Origin: Certhia americana
Lineage: Eukaryota; Chordata; Aves; Passeriformes; Certhiidae
DNA: 64,000 nt
NCBI GenBank assembly: GCA_018697195.1
Contig: CM031879.1
Location: forward strand, 20,625,998 to 20,689,997
Direction: 5' to 3'
Shown: in pieces, positions 52,240-64,000 of the stretch
Layout: each line of letters begins with the position of its first letter
How positions within the stretch are numbered: position 1 is the first letter of the stretch
Made by a program: the position numbers and the translations under genes
Notes under the pieces: generated by a model
Told to the model about the DNA's origin: nothing
What the model saw: the letters and a program-made list of their open reading frames with translations, nothing else
Databases searched by the model: none

Positions 52240-53217
52240 TGTTAATCTCCCCAGGGGTCAGTCAGCCAGGGAACAACACAGTGTTTCTTCCTCTTGTGTA
52301 CAGGCTGTACTTTCAGAACAGATTATCAGTAGAAGTCCCCAAGCATTCTTTGAGGAGAGTTCATAAATTCAAACCAGCCCACCAACAGCTGACTTAAGTT
52401 CAATTGCAGCAGAAACAAAAAGGTGAATCAGTCCTAGATTGGGCAAGGGGGAAGAGAATGTGTTCACAAGAAAGCCAAATCCAGCAGAAAATCACCCCTG
52501 GCTGGGATGGTGTGAGGGAGGCCATAACCCACAGAGGACAGGTTTGCACAGTTTCCCCCTGCCCAAGAAGGGGGAAGGAAGAGAGTTTGGGGTGTGTGGT
52601 GTTTGGGTGTGACCACAGGTTTATGGTCAGATGGAGTGAACACCCATCCTCCCTTACACAGACTGGCCCAGTTATTGAACCCCCAACCCCAGGAAGGTGT
52701 CATCCATAGGACATTCACATGAGAGGAAGCTGAGGAAGTATCATAATCCATAAAAGAACTCATGAAATGCTCCCCAGACTCATTCCTGAGTCCTTGCACC
52801 AGAGGACTGCATGTGATCCAAAGTAATGCAACAGATTCAGAGTCTGCTGCAAGAAACTGCAACTGTGTGAAACTTGCCCCACCCCCAGGGGTGGTACCTG
52901 GGCGTTCCCACCTGGCCTGAATGTATATTAATCCATTGGATTCTATGTTTTCCAGGGGACCCTCACCACCAAGAAGACCAGCTGGAGAGGATCATTGGCA
53001 TGTCAGTGGGATCCATGGAATGGCGATATTTTCTTTAACCTGTCATCATCTTTCTGTTCCCCCACCTTTTTTCAATGTTTCTCTTCCTTTCTCTCTCTCT
53101 TTCTATCTCTCATATTTACTATTCAATAAAATTCATACCATTGACTTTTACATAATCTTGTTTGCACCTTAATTTAGTCAGAGGCATTTCTAATAATTTT
53201 AGAACTGGCTCATAACA
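52240..53217 (+). mobile_element. Solo LTR of an avian endogenous retrovirus (candidate)
   Basis: The right end is convincing: a CT-rich stretch at about 53085-53110, AATAAA at 53125-53130, then about 85 bases ending CTCATAACA at 53217, in the style of R-U5 of bird ERV LTRs. A TATA-like TGTATATTAA lies at about 52922-52931, preceded by C-rich promoter-like sequence (CCCCACCCCCAGGGG). A left end at TGTTA (52240) would pair with TAACA at the right as a 5-base terminal inverted repeat. No exact target-site duplication was found, so the left edge is uncertain. No gag, pol or env sequence is present, so this is a non-coding relic. The frames inside it (52404-52709, 52464-52862) are not genes. Confidence 0.5.
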
Positions 53218-53372
53218 CCTATAAACCAGGATTACTGTGTGGGAGTGAATGTTCTGTAAATCCTTCTTGTGCTGAAAGATTAGTGTGTGGTGTCCCACGA
53301 CAGTGATAATGGGATCAGATCATGCAGCAATCCCTTTGGGTGCTGCGTTTGCATGTTTCACTCATGCTCCAC

Positions 53373-53491
53373 TCCTAATTCTTGAGAAGGAAAAACTCTA
53401 AAACCACTGCAAAAAATAAATCGACAGACATAAACTGGCTGATACCAAATTATAGAATCACTTAGATTAGGAAAAGATCATGAACATCATT
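53373..53491 (+). repeat. 119-base direct repeat, copy 2
   Basis: Second copy of the segment at 51936-52054. Here the CR1-tail-like part continues into ATTGAGCCC, one more word expected of the reverse-complement CR1 end, so this copy may be the source and the left copy the derivative. Confidence 0.95.
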
Positions 53492-56400
53492 GAGCCCAAA
53501 AGCAGCATTAAGAAAGCAGCATTAGAGTTGGTTGTTTCTTTAGCTTCGTGTGACCTCTGCTTTGACACTGAAAGTTCTGGGCAGAGAGGGCACACTACCA
53601 CCTCTGTACCCCACCTTCAAAAAGACACTCCTATGAATTTAAACTGAGTTACAAGCTTCTGTCCTACTAATATGAACAGAATTTTGTCACACAATTGAAT
53701 ACAGGTATATTTTTAAGCAGTCTGTTGCTTAGCAATGAACCTGGGCTTCTGCTTATATATTTTGGTGATCAAAGGATGCTGGGAGACAGCAGAGAACACA
53801 GCAGCAGCTGTTTTGTACATTTAACAACTTTTTCCTACTGTTATGCTGTGGAAAGGACTTAGGGGCAAGAACAAGGTCTCAAAGCAAGAATGATTCTTCT
53901 TGCTTGTCACAAGCAGCACTGACCCATGACTTGCAGGAATGTTCCTATCCTCAAAACATCTTTTTCCTCTAAAGCTGATGCTTGTCTTTTAGTTTGTGCA
54001 GTTAAGTTGCCTCTTCTTTATAACTCATTATCCAATTCTTCTCCTAGCTCCTTTCTCCTTTGCAATTTGCCTGGATCATAGATGTCTTTCCACTAAAATT
54101 TTTAAACTCTTTTGTTGCCTTTACCTTATTTCCCTGGAGCTCATAACCTCTGACTGCTTCAGTGCAGAGGATCTCTGCTGGACCAGGGGATCCTTATTTG
54201 GGAGGATGATTTGCATGGTTTCACTTACCATTGTAACTTTGCCGGCCTTTTCCCTACCACAGCTTTTGTGTGTTTGTTTCAGTTCTATATTTTTCAGATT
54301 TAAACTATTTGAGTGGGTAGTGGGAGATGAATTTATTGATAGTTGAATTTAAAGGCAACATGATTAACCACTTAGTTTATGTAAATTTCACTTGTAGAAG
54401 TGAAGGTCTTTCTGTTTTGGAAAAGAATCTTACAATTTAATTATACTTTTCTCCTACAAAAATATCAGTCTATTTGCAACAAGCCACATGCTTAAGGTCT
54501 TTACCTTTCTAACTTGCATCTTTACCTGAAAAAAATGCTTGCCATCATATTGAAGGAATTCAAGGTGAAGCTGATTAGCTATGTAGAGCTGATTTTTTGC
54601 TAAGATTAGTATGTGTTAGGGAAAATTTTTGCACTAGAGTTGTAGTCAGAACAGATAGAAAAGATCTCATTTTTCTATCCCCTCTGATGTCTTTTGAAAT
54701 GTCGTTTTAGAACTCACAGATATTTTTGTCAGATATAGTCTACTATTTCTTTCAAAATCTTTTTGCTCTGCTTCTTTTAATTCTGCTGCCATTTGTGTAT
54801 GTATTCATTTTATGTGCATTGATTCCCCAGTGAAGACTACCAGACTGATAATCTAGAAGTTGGAGAAATGTATTAAACACCTTGGTAAGATACAATTTTT
54901 TTCCCTCACACAATCTCTAGTGAATGTGATTCAGACCTTACTTGCAAGGGTGAGTAAACATATCAATGACAGGTGTCTCTTAGACCTCATTTCAAAAACT
55001 GTGTGTGAGAAAGCTGAATGGACTCTTTCCCTTTGATAGAACCTCCTTGTGCAGCAACTAGACTGGGACCATTATACATGGACACTACAGAAAGTGACAG
55101 TGTGGGATAGTTTTGAATGAGTGGCTTTGACATAAATACAAGTTTTTATCTCTCTGAGAAACTTTTCAGTTGAATATTGGAATTTAGACTTTTGTTCAGT
55201 CAGAAGTCTCACAGGCAGCTCTTTCTGTTTACTCTAAACTCATCTGATCCTACTTACTATAACTCTAATACCCAATTTTAGGTGTTGTAGCATTCAGAAA
55301 AAATGGCTAGATTCTGCCAGCCTTAACTGTCAAGTCTTCAGATCTAAACCTATATGGCTCTAAATTCAAGGTTCAAAGCATTTTCAGTCACACGGTCTAA
55401 ATGCTTGGGCTGTCCTACCTGTCAGAGTAAATATGTTGTGAAACCTAGATTCATAAGGTCAAACTAGAACTCTCAGATTGAAACATTTTAACCTATGTGT
55501 TCACAGATAAAACTTTGCTAGGTGTTGAATCTCCCAAAAGGGTCTGTCAGTGTAGTTTCAGCCAACAGCTTTAGAGACTAGAGTGGTTTTAAACTGACCT
55601 CTATTTAGGCAGGGATCATTTCTGCTTAGAAGAAGGGTCTTTTATACCTGAACTTGAATAGACAGAGAGGAGGAATAGGAACTACCCACAGAGCTGGCAG
55701 GGCAGATAGCAAGGACTGCCTCATCCCTTTCCCATGAACAGGGATTTCCCAGACTGAATATGATGAGTGTCCCTCTGAAGGGGAGAAGAGGCCCAGTTTG
55801 CCAAGAGCAGCAGCACAGAAAAGAGACAACAACACATAAAAGAGTCAGCAGCAGGAGACAGGATTCTCCAACAACAGGTTTTAACAAAGAACTCTGGATC
55901 TGGCTGTGATTTCAATGTCTTGAAGTGAGGTCCCTCCAGCACACCCTAAATAAAGGGAAATTTTTTTACTCTTGTCTTTAGCTACAATTCATGAGTTACT
56001 GAAAAAAAAAAAAAAAAGAAAAAAAAAAAAAAAAAACCAAGAAGAAAAAAAAAAAAGTTAGACGGACTACTTGTTGAATTATGGCAATCAAGATTCCTCT
56101 TAAAACGTCCTGGGAACTCTTGATACCAGAGGCAGCCAAGATTGCTAAAGAATTTTTTTTTTATATATTGTTTTTCTTCCTGTTCTTCAGTTTATTCATT
56201 TTGCTCAAGTGACACAGTCAATTTTCCTCAAATGCTGATACAACCAATTACTGTCTTATTACATGTTTCCTGCTGTTTTTTTTTGTTAAGAAGTTAACTA
56301 CTGGGGTGATGGTGGGTTGTGAATGGTCCACAACTCCTCAAACTGCAGGTTTGCACTGTGGGAATGCTCAGAAATCCTGGTTCACCCAGCTACAGAAGCT

Positions 56401-59400
56401 TCCTGAGTCTTCCTTGGGTCTCATCTAGCCCATATGGCTGGATCTCATCCACACAATAATTAGTGTGGGAGAGCTCTAGACAGGCAGGGATAAGCCTAAG
56501 ATAAAAAAAGTTTGTGGCAAAAGCATTGATCTAGACCTTGGAGATCAGAAGCACCCTGAGGACTTCTCAGTTTGGTAGTCAGCAGTGTGGACTGGGAGCT
56601 TAAAGGTTGCCCTCAATCACTTCTCCTTCAGAGTGTGGTAACGGGAAACTCAACAGGACAGAGAGGATTTTTGAAAAATAGGGAAGTTACTGCACAATTA
56701 TAAGAGGGAAAGAATGCAGGAGTAAGTTGCTGAAATGATGTTTAGCTAAATTAAGGGTTTTTTTAGTTGACTTAGTTTTCAAGCAGAAATACAAATGTCT
56801 TCTCAGGTTCTTTATCATTAAGGACATACACAGGCTCTTTGCTGATTCAGGACCCTGTGGCTGTAAGAGCTACATTACTCCACTTGTATGAGGGCAGAAT
56901 TAATTCTAGTATTGTTAAATTAGGGGGGGGAAAAAAAAGGCTTTCAATAGTGGAGATTGTGCCTACTTTCAAATTTGAATTTCATATGAGAGGAAAGGTT
57001 TTAGGTCTACCAAAGTAATTTGTGAACTTTGAGATCAAATTTCACTTTTTTTAAGTAGAAGTGTATTGATCATTCCTTGCAGAGGTGAAATTCTCCATCA
57101 TTTATTAAGAGAAAAACCAACCAAACTGCATACCAACAAAAAGGCAGCTACAAAATATTTTTTGTAAATGTAGAAGTGCTTGAACACTACATATTGTTAA
57201 TGCTGCTTTTTGTGTTAGCAAAAGAAATCAGTTCAGGTTGATCTGAAACACATTAAAAAGTATTTTTAGGTTCAGCCACCAAACTGAAAAATCAATTATT
57301 TGCTCATATCTAATTAGGGTTGTAAGAAAAAGCCTTAAAGAAAAGGGGTATGAACTATTTTCCACAGCTCAGTGCTGTCTTTTTTTAGTGCTATATTCCT
57401 CACAGACATTGCTATAGTTCTTTCTGTTACAGTTAGTTATGCAGGCTCCAGTGCACCTTTTTCAGTTATTAGCAATACACAGTAACCAAGCAGTCTCTCC
57501 TTTGAGCCCCATTATTAGACACGGAAGGGATCTAAGTAGCTCCTCTGCACTCACAGGCAGGAGGTAATTTTGCATGCACAGCTGCCTACTTTCATTAGGT
57601 GTGTACCTGCTCCGTGGATGATAACCTCTCTGTGAGTGTATATTTCATGAGCAAAACTTAGCTTCTGTTGTTTCACTAACACATGCTTAGCTCACAAGTT
57701 CATGACTTAACCCGGGCTGCTGCTGGATTAAAAATATCAGTTTAATATTTTATCAATTACATCACCAGGGTACTCAGGTTACTGGAGCTGTTTCCTGACG
57801 CTAATATTCTTGGGCAATCTCTTTTGCCTAATTCAGACCTTATGGAAGACCTGTACCTGGAGCACTACTATTGTCAGCTAGGGTTTTTCACTTCTGATGC
57901 TGACCATTTGAAGCTGGAATTACCATCACTTTTGTCCCCATGATTTAGAATGGCAATGGTATCTATTTTACTGCACAGAGAGCACTTTTTCATACCACAC
58001 AAAATATCAGATAAGCTTTAAAGAGAATGTCCTTTTGATAGTATTGGTGATATCTGCTTGATGACCATCCCAAAACAATTCGTATCATTGCATTCAGAAA
58101 ATACAGAGTTCATGTTTCTATTCTAACACAGACTTAACATGGGTTTGAATACCCTTACAGTTCCTTTGAGTTATCTGTAATAAAATGCACTCTCCTCCTT
58201 TACAGTTTCACATTAGAGTGGTTTGCAAACATTTTTAAGAACATGGAAACAAGAGGAGATATGCACTCCTGTATAAGTCTCTTCCCATATGTTCTTATTT
58301 TTTTTTCACCTGTTATTTTGTTTTCAACCTAAAAAAAAAATCCAACAAAAGCTATAAAATAACATCAGTGCAATTGTCACCTATTTGAGAGGATAAAATA
58401 GAAACTCTCCCCACATCCTGTTTAGCTTTTAACTCTGAGAAAATATCAGGTTTTAGACCACAGTCTCAAAGAAATCTCCATGAAAACATTTTATCTTGGT
58501 AATGAGCTTCTAAAAATTAATGAGCTCTTCTAAAGCCTGGGTCTGGGCTATACGTAGTTAGTAGTTTCTCTTGGTGACTTTCCTGAGGCATGAGCCTGAC
58601 AGCACAGAGAGAAGCCTTATGGACTGAAGAGATAAAAACAACAACATAATTGCAATGTCTACTGGAGTGAGCAAACTACTAGATAACTTCCAATACCTTT
58701 CAAAGTAAGTAGAATAAACCAGTATTTTACAGCATCTCAGGTCAGAGGATTGAGTAAAGAAATGATTTCCTGGAATTTATTAGATTAAAAGAGCTGCCTC
58801 TTCTCTTGATTCTTATGGAAACACTGCCTATTGCAATTTTAAAATAGTAGCAAGTTTGCAGAAAGTGTTTGTAAATATTTTTTTTTTCCAAACACAGTTT
58901 TGCAAATCAGTACTGTCCAACATTTTCTCCTGGTTAATTTAGTTTCAGCCCTCTCTCCTTTGCTGGAAGCTGGTGCATTTCCCCTTGAAGCCATGGACTG
59001 ATTTGGAAGGTTCCCCAGGAGTCTGCTATGAGGGGTCTTTTTTTGTTACCTGATCTGGAAGAAGGGGTGTTCTCTGTGTCTGCCAGGAACAATTTTTTAT
59101 ATAGAACGCTTGGCACTCCCAGGCCCTGGCTGATCCTTCCAGCCTGGCTGACAGCATTTAGCACCATCTCAGAGTGTACCTCATGGCAGGAGTATTAGAC
59201 TGATGCCTGCATACTTTACCTGCAGGGGCAGGTAAAGAATGTGAGCCAAATTTGTCAACTTCCCTTCTTCTCAACTGTAGCACTGGAAAGATGATGGGAA
59301 AAACTAGTGAAAGTTTATTTGAGCAAAAGAAAATCAATCTTAAATTATTAATATCAGGGTTGGAAACAAATTGTCAAAAGTAAAAACTGAAACAGCAAAA

Positions 59401-62400
59401 TGTGACTCACCTTCAGCCAAGCTTTCATGTCTCACATCCCTCCCCACTGACTTCTGGAGAAGAATTTCAAGGTTCGAAAGTCATGCATTGCAGCAGGGTC
59501 TTTCTCTCTCCTTACCTCCATCCCTTTCTATGCACATTAGAAATTCATTACTTCCTTGAGGACATCCCTAACATTCTTCAAGTAACATGTTAAGAATTAA
59601 ATGCATTTACATTCCTATACACCAAGCTCATCCTTATCTTTCAATGTCACATTTTGTATTGGAGTTCTAAGTACTTTACGTTTACTGTTAATTTGGGTTT
59701 GGAGGACCCTTGTTCACAAGCTACAAGTAAGTGAGGCTCTGAAGTGTGTAATAAATTTTAAACCCAAGAAGAGTAGTGCTCTCTTGAAGTATTTTATTTT
59801 CATAGGGTTAATTTCAAGAAGGTTTCAAACTACTGTCTCACATTTATGTAGCTGAAACCTGCACAGAAATAGATGTCCTAGCTTGAAAAATCTTGCATAA
59901 AGTGTCACAGATCATGTATGACAGAGGATAGAGGACAAGGACGTTCACCTGGACCTCATGTATCAAAAGTCACTACCTTCACAATCTCTGGTGCCTGCCT
60001 TGTCACTTACAACTTTGTGAACCATGAAACAATATTATTATAAAAATATCTGTAACAATGTTTTAAAATAGAATTGTTATTAGGATCAGTTATTGAGTAA
60101 TTGTATTGCAGTCAGCATAATATTTAAATATAAATACATGTTTCTGTATCACATAGCATTAGGCCAAATCCATAATAACAGATAAGTGAAATAATGCTCA
60201 GCATGAATGGATGCCAGAGTACAAAAATGCCCAAAAGAGGCAGCCTCTGTTCTCCTGGGGACAGTATGCCATGAGGGTCACAGCTTTCTGGGGTTACTAT
60301 TTCTTTCACTACTAAAACTACATTGTGGGAATATTGAAGAAAGTTGGTGACCCCGATGAGGGCATTCAGTGTTATTTAATCTAACCTAGACACATAGGGT
60401 CAGCAGGTTGTTTAGCATAAACAAGTCGGAAGTTCTTAGTGTCTCTAGAAAGCACAGTATCTTATAAAGAAACTTATTCACCTCTTACTTACCTCCCATA
60501 TAAGTAGTCTCACAGCTTTGTCAAAATACATACATTTAAAATTCTGAGTCTTTAAAATGACAAAATAAAGCCAAGACTCTGTTTGACAGTCAGTCATATC
60601 CCAGAGTGCTAGCAGGCCATCTGCTGCCATGTACTGTGGGAAGCACAAGTCTGGAAAATGGCATTTCCAGCAGTCCTTGGGGAAGGCTTCAGTATATTGG
60701 GGTCAAACAGTTCTTTTCTGGCTTCATGAGGATTATGTATTCTGGGGCAATTCTAGTAATTACCAATTAGGTTTTGTTTAAATGACAAACATCTCTGTGT
60801 ATGCATATATTATATTGTCAGTGTGAGAATCCAGAAGCAGATGGCTTCTACCTCAATTTCTACCTTTAGGGAGTTACATTCCTCCACCTACATGTAAGGA
60901 AGGTATTTTTTTTCATGTGAGTGAATTCACTCTGCACTCTGAGTCCTTGTGATGGTATTGCATTGCTAAAATACACCACACATTTCCATAATTCCATGTC
61001 CTGGAATGTACTAAATGTCTTATTTCTCTTAGCTGGAGAAATATCACTAACATACTGGTCTTGGTAGCAAAGTTCCCTCAGATTTTATCACGGCTCCTCA
61101 TCTGCCAGGATATTTCTTTTCTCTCCTTTAGAAGACTTGAGATAGACCTCTTCCAGTAGTGGTTTGGAGTGGCTTCCTATGAAAGCCCTGCTCAGGAAGA
61201 GAGGGAACTGGATTACCCCAGACATCTATACAATCCTTCTCCTCAAAGATCTCAGTGTAACCAGTGAACAAAAACACAAAACCAAAGCAGAATGCTTGAT
61301 TTTTCTTTCTCTCCACACATTTGTATTCCACAGAACTTAAAGAAAACACCTCCTAAATCCCTTCTGAATAATTTAGCTTGAAATGTTTACCCTTTGACAA
61401 AAAGGCACAAAATAACTAGGAAATACAAAGTCCTGAAACCATTCCCAGAGGCCACCATTGCATACACTGTCTACTTATTTCAGTTCCTTTATGCCAGGCA
61501 AGACCTTTCGCTTTCTGTTCAGGGCACAGGAGAATACAAAAGACACTCAGCTTTCCTTCCTCATGGGAATGGGAATCTCAACAGAAGAGAAAGAGGACCA
61601 GCTCACTGAGCAGGAAGTTACTTTAGCTTACAATGAAAGTAATTCTCCAGTGTGTGCCAATAGATACTCAGCATAGCTTCTCTTTTCATGTAGGGAGAAA
61701 GTTGAAAGGCATTACACATTTTTTATTTCAATTTTTAATAAGTAAATGATTTTTAATCATTTTATTATGATTAATCACCATAATATATGACACCACCTTC
61801 TTATGACCCAAGATTCTCCTGTTCTTCTGACCTCCTTCATGTAAGTGTCTGAGTAGCAGACTAAATAGAAAAGTCAGAAAACACATAGTATATAACAACA
61901 TGATAGATCAAAAATGAATAGGCTTAACATGTTGGCTTCCAAGAAACTGAAGACCAATCTGCTGGATATCCCTGGGGATGGATAAGAGTTGAAGCAATCT
62001 GTAATGGTGCAATTGAGCCGGGAGGTTCAGCTTGTTGAGACAGATTATTACAGTTAAACATTGTTATTAAAAGACCAAATGATTCAAAGCATACAATGGA
62101 ATGCTAAAGTTTAGGTGACTAACAAGAGAAAACAGACAAGAAGAAAATCTTCTAATTATATCATAGAAGTAAATGAAAGGGAAATGAAAGAATGAGCTGA
62201 GTACTTACCAGGAAAGGGAAGTAATGAACGGAGAAATTCAGTCTTTTTTATTGCAAGTAAAGCAAAAAATTATATGGTTAAAATCATTAAATAATTCGAT
62301 ATGGTTAAAATAATTAAAATGAAAAACAGATGTAAAAACCTAGGCTAAAAAAAATCTAAAAATATTTTAGTTATTCTCAAATTTGGGAGTTCCTGATGAA

Positions 62401-62830
62401 GGGTAGTATATCAATTCCCAAACCTACAGTGATTTTCTTCCCGAAATCAAGGAATCCAAGGAAACTTGATGACAAAAATATTTCCAATTTTGAAAAAGGT
62501 AGAAATGGAATTATAAAAACATGCCATTTTGATAGCCTGGAAGAATCAGAATCAAATGATTAAAAGCAGTTTGTAAGTATTTAAAGCATAACATCAAATG
62601 AGAAAAAAAGAGAAATGATTTTTCAATAATTAAACATTAATCCACTGCAGTTTCTTTCTTTTCCAGGGAACAGCAGGATACGTCTTGACTTTTGGCTTTT
62701 TGAGATCTTTCCATATGGCACTTTCTCTCAAGAAGTCATGTATACATGATGGTTTTGGCAGGTTCACAGCTAAAAGCACATATCTTCTCTAGAGCTATTT
62801 GTCAACCATTTCTTATTATTTCACTCCCTA
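53492..62830. other. Intergenic AT-rich sequence, no gene seen
   Basis: No gene was found. It contains a cluster of three A runs at 56002-56056. Positions 60345-60360 resemble a tRNA-Trp primer-binding site. A stretch at about 57440-57850 is rich in TAAT and GCATGC words and looks like conserved noncoding DNA. The minus-strand frames at 55626-55942 overlap each other in different phases and have no recognisable domain. Confidence 0.5.
56002..56056 (+). repeat. Interrupted poly-A cluster
   Basis: Runs of 16, 18 and 12 A residues separated by G and CCAAGAAG, which looks like an expanded and mutated poly-A tract. No retroelement body is recognised just upstream. Confidence 0.85.
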
Positions 62831-63310
62831 GGGGTCTGTCCTGTGCTCAGTATTCTTCAATATTTTTAATAGCTTGAATAATTAGTTTTCAGATAGTTTG
62901 GAAAGAACTTTAATGAAAAACTGAATGTGTGAAGATGGTAGGCAAGGTTCACTGAATAAGATCTTGACCAGCTGAATAATCATCAGATATAAAACAGAGA
63001 ATTTCAATAAAGGTGACATTCAATATGTTGCTTGTGGTGTTTTCATGCAGAAAACAACATTAAATGATTGGCAGCAATAACAGAAAGGGCTTAGAAGTTA
63101 GGAGGCTTAATAGAATAATTTGAACCAACTTCATCATGCTGTTGTTAAAAAAAATGTCTTTTTGTGTTGTCAGGAAAATCACTGTTCTGCTGTATCTGCC
63201 ACTGGTGAGGGCTTACCTGGAGTACGATATTTAGGTGGGCCATCATATTTTAAGAAAAATGGAATTGAAAAAAATCTAGAGAAAGCCAGGAAAAAAGTTT
63301 TTAAACACTA
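62831..63310 (+). mobile_element. Ancient, decayed CR1 LINE fragment
   Basis: Two anchors are in correct CR1 order and spacing. GGGGTCTGTCCTGTGCTCAG followed by TATTCTTCAATATTTTTAAT (62831-62870) matches the reverse-transcriptase segment normally reading GTGCTGTTCAATATCTTCAT. GCCACTGGTGAGGGCTTACC followed by TGGAGTACGATAT and TTTTAAGAAAAATGGAATTG (about 63198-63270) matches the later CTCTGGTGAGRCCYCACCTGGAGTAC region. The intervening 330 bases are heavily decayed. Identity is far lower than in the copies at 45.7 and 51.4 kb, so this is an older insertion. The 65-codon frame over it (63120-63317) is a remnant of the element. Confidence 0.65.
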
Positions 63311-64000
63311 CCCATAAAAAGTTGGAAAGATATGGTCATATTTAACATATATATGAGCAAATTAAACAAGCGAGGAATGACATAAAAAGCCTTACAATCC
63401 CTTAACAGTTTTTTGTGTTGAATTGTTTTTTTAGCAGAATAATTCTGTTTTGCACTCCAAGTCCACAGAGGGTAGGGCAAAAAATAAATTACCTTACTTT
63501 TTTTTTTTTTTTAATACTTTAGAATTTTAAGGTGAGTAAAGAATTAGAAAAGATAGTGTTTAGTCATTGTGCAATTTTAATACCTACAGGATTGCAGGTG
63601 TGTTTGAATAAACACTTCTGAAGAATGCTCTGTGCTCACTTGATCATGTTGTGATGAAGGCACCCTTTTTCAACCTTTGTTTCTGAGGAAAATTCTTTTC
63701 ATGTTCTGTGTATACAAATAGTTAGCAACCAATGAAAGATCATTAGGCTTCATTCAGCCCTAAAGACATCCCAGTGCCTGCTGGTTATAGATGTGAAGTT
63801 TGTCCAGACAACTCCCTGTAGGTCATTGCCTTGCTACAAGCATACACAAGCTGGCAAATTTAACAGCCAGGAACTGTCTTCTGCCAGCCTTCTTCAGACC
63901 CAGCTGTAACCCCCCTTTTTAGTGGGCCACCCACAAGGCCCTTTCATGGCTGTTATAGACCCCTTTGCCAGAAACATATAGTTTCTCATGCCAGCTCTGA
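63311..64000. other. Intergenic AT-rich sequence, no gene seen
   Basis: Contains a T15 run at 63498-63512. No exon or element is recognised. It may include further unrecognisable tail of the old CR1. Confidence 0.5.

Noticed and set aside
52404..52862. Overlapping 101- and 132-codon frames on both strands
   Set aside because: They lie inside the LTR candidate, in its U3-like part, where coding sequence is not expected.
63120..63317. 65-codon frame containing HHAVVKKNVFLC...LPGVRYLGGPSYF
   Set aside because: It overlays the decayed CR1 segment and is a broken remnant of that element, not a host gene.
1..64000. CRISPR arrays, operons, tRNA or rRNA genes, or a multi-gene system
   Set aside because: None seen. 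The base composition, CR1 content and lack of long frames are those of a vertebrate intergenic region.

Overview
This is AT-rich, intron-free, stop-dense vertebrate DNA, almost certainly from a bird. The evidence is several CR1 LINE fragments with the typical 3' ending (GATTCTATGAT-like), a long-terminal-repeat-like element of avian ERV style, many short poly-A/T and CA runs, and one strong CpG island in an otherwise CpG-poor background. There is no bacterial-style gene organisation. Nearly all open frames are of the length expected by chance; the longest intergenic one, 177 codons at 34637-35170, is about what a 64 kb sequence gives at random.

Layout. Positions 1-1190 are ordinary AT-rich sequence. 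Positions about 1195-3300 form a CpG island with Sp1-type G/C boxes and a degenerate TG/CG tract. Inside it, on the minus strand, is the best candidate for real coding sequence: a short hydrophobic first-exon peptide (ATG at 1681) ending at a strong splice donor at 1624/1623, with an in-frame stop upstream. If correct, the gene runs leftward out of the window and 3.3-64 kb is its 5' intergenic flank, which fits the lack of exons there. I could not identify the gene.

Positions 5366-7264 are a problem zone. A 100-base N gap (6018-6117) is flanked by two noisy copies of the same roughly 650-base sequence, most likely a false duplication from unmerged, unpolished contig ends. It is followed by a 300-base CTCTC/GCCTC/GCCCTC minisatellite.

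The remaining 57 kb is gene-free as far as I can see. It holds a CR1 copy split by about 490 bases of unrelated sequence (about 45700-46702), a 5'-truncated CR1 (about 51366-51836), an old decayed CR1 fragment (about 62831-63310), a solo-LTR candidate (about 52240-53217), a 119-base direct repeat with 118 identities (51936-52054 and 53373-53491) bracketing that LTR, a perfect 12-bp-arm hairpin (37980-38008), a purine-rich acidic-codon tract (24531-24655), and several homopolymer and simple repeats. I found no convincing new multi-gene system.
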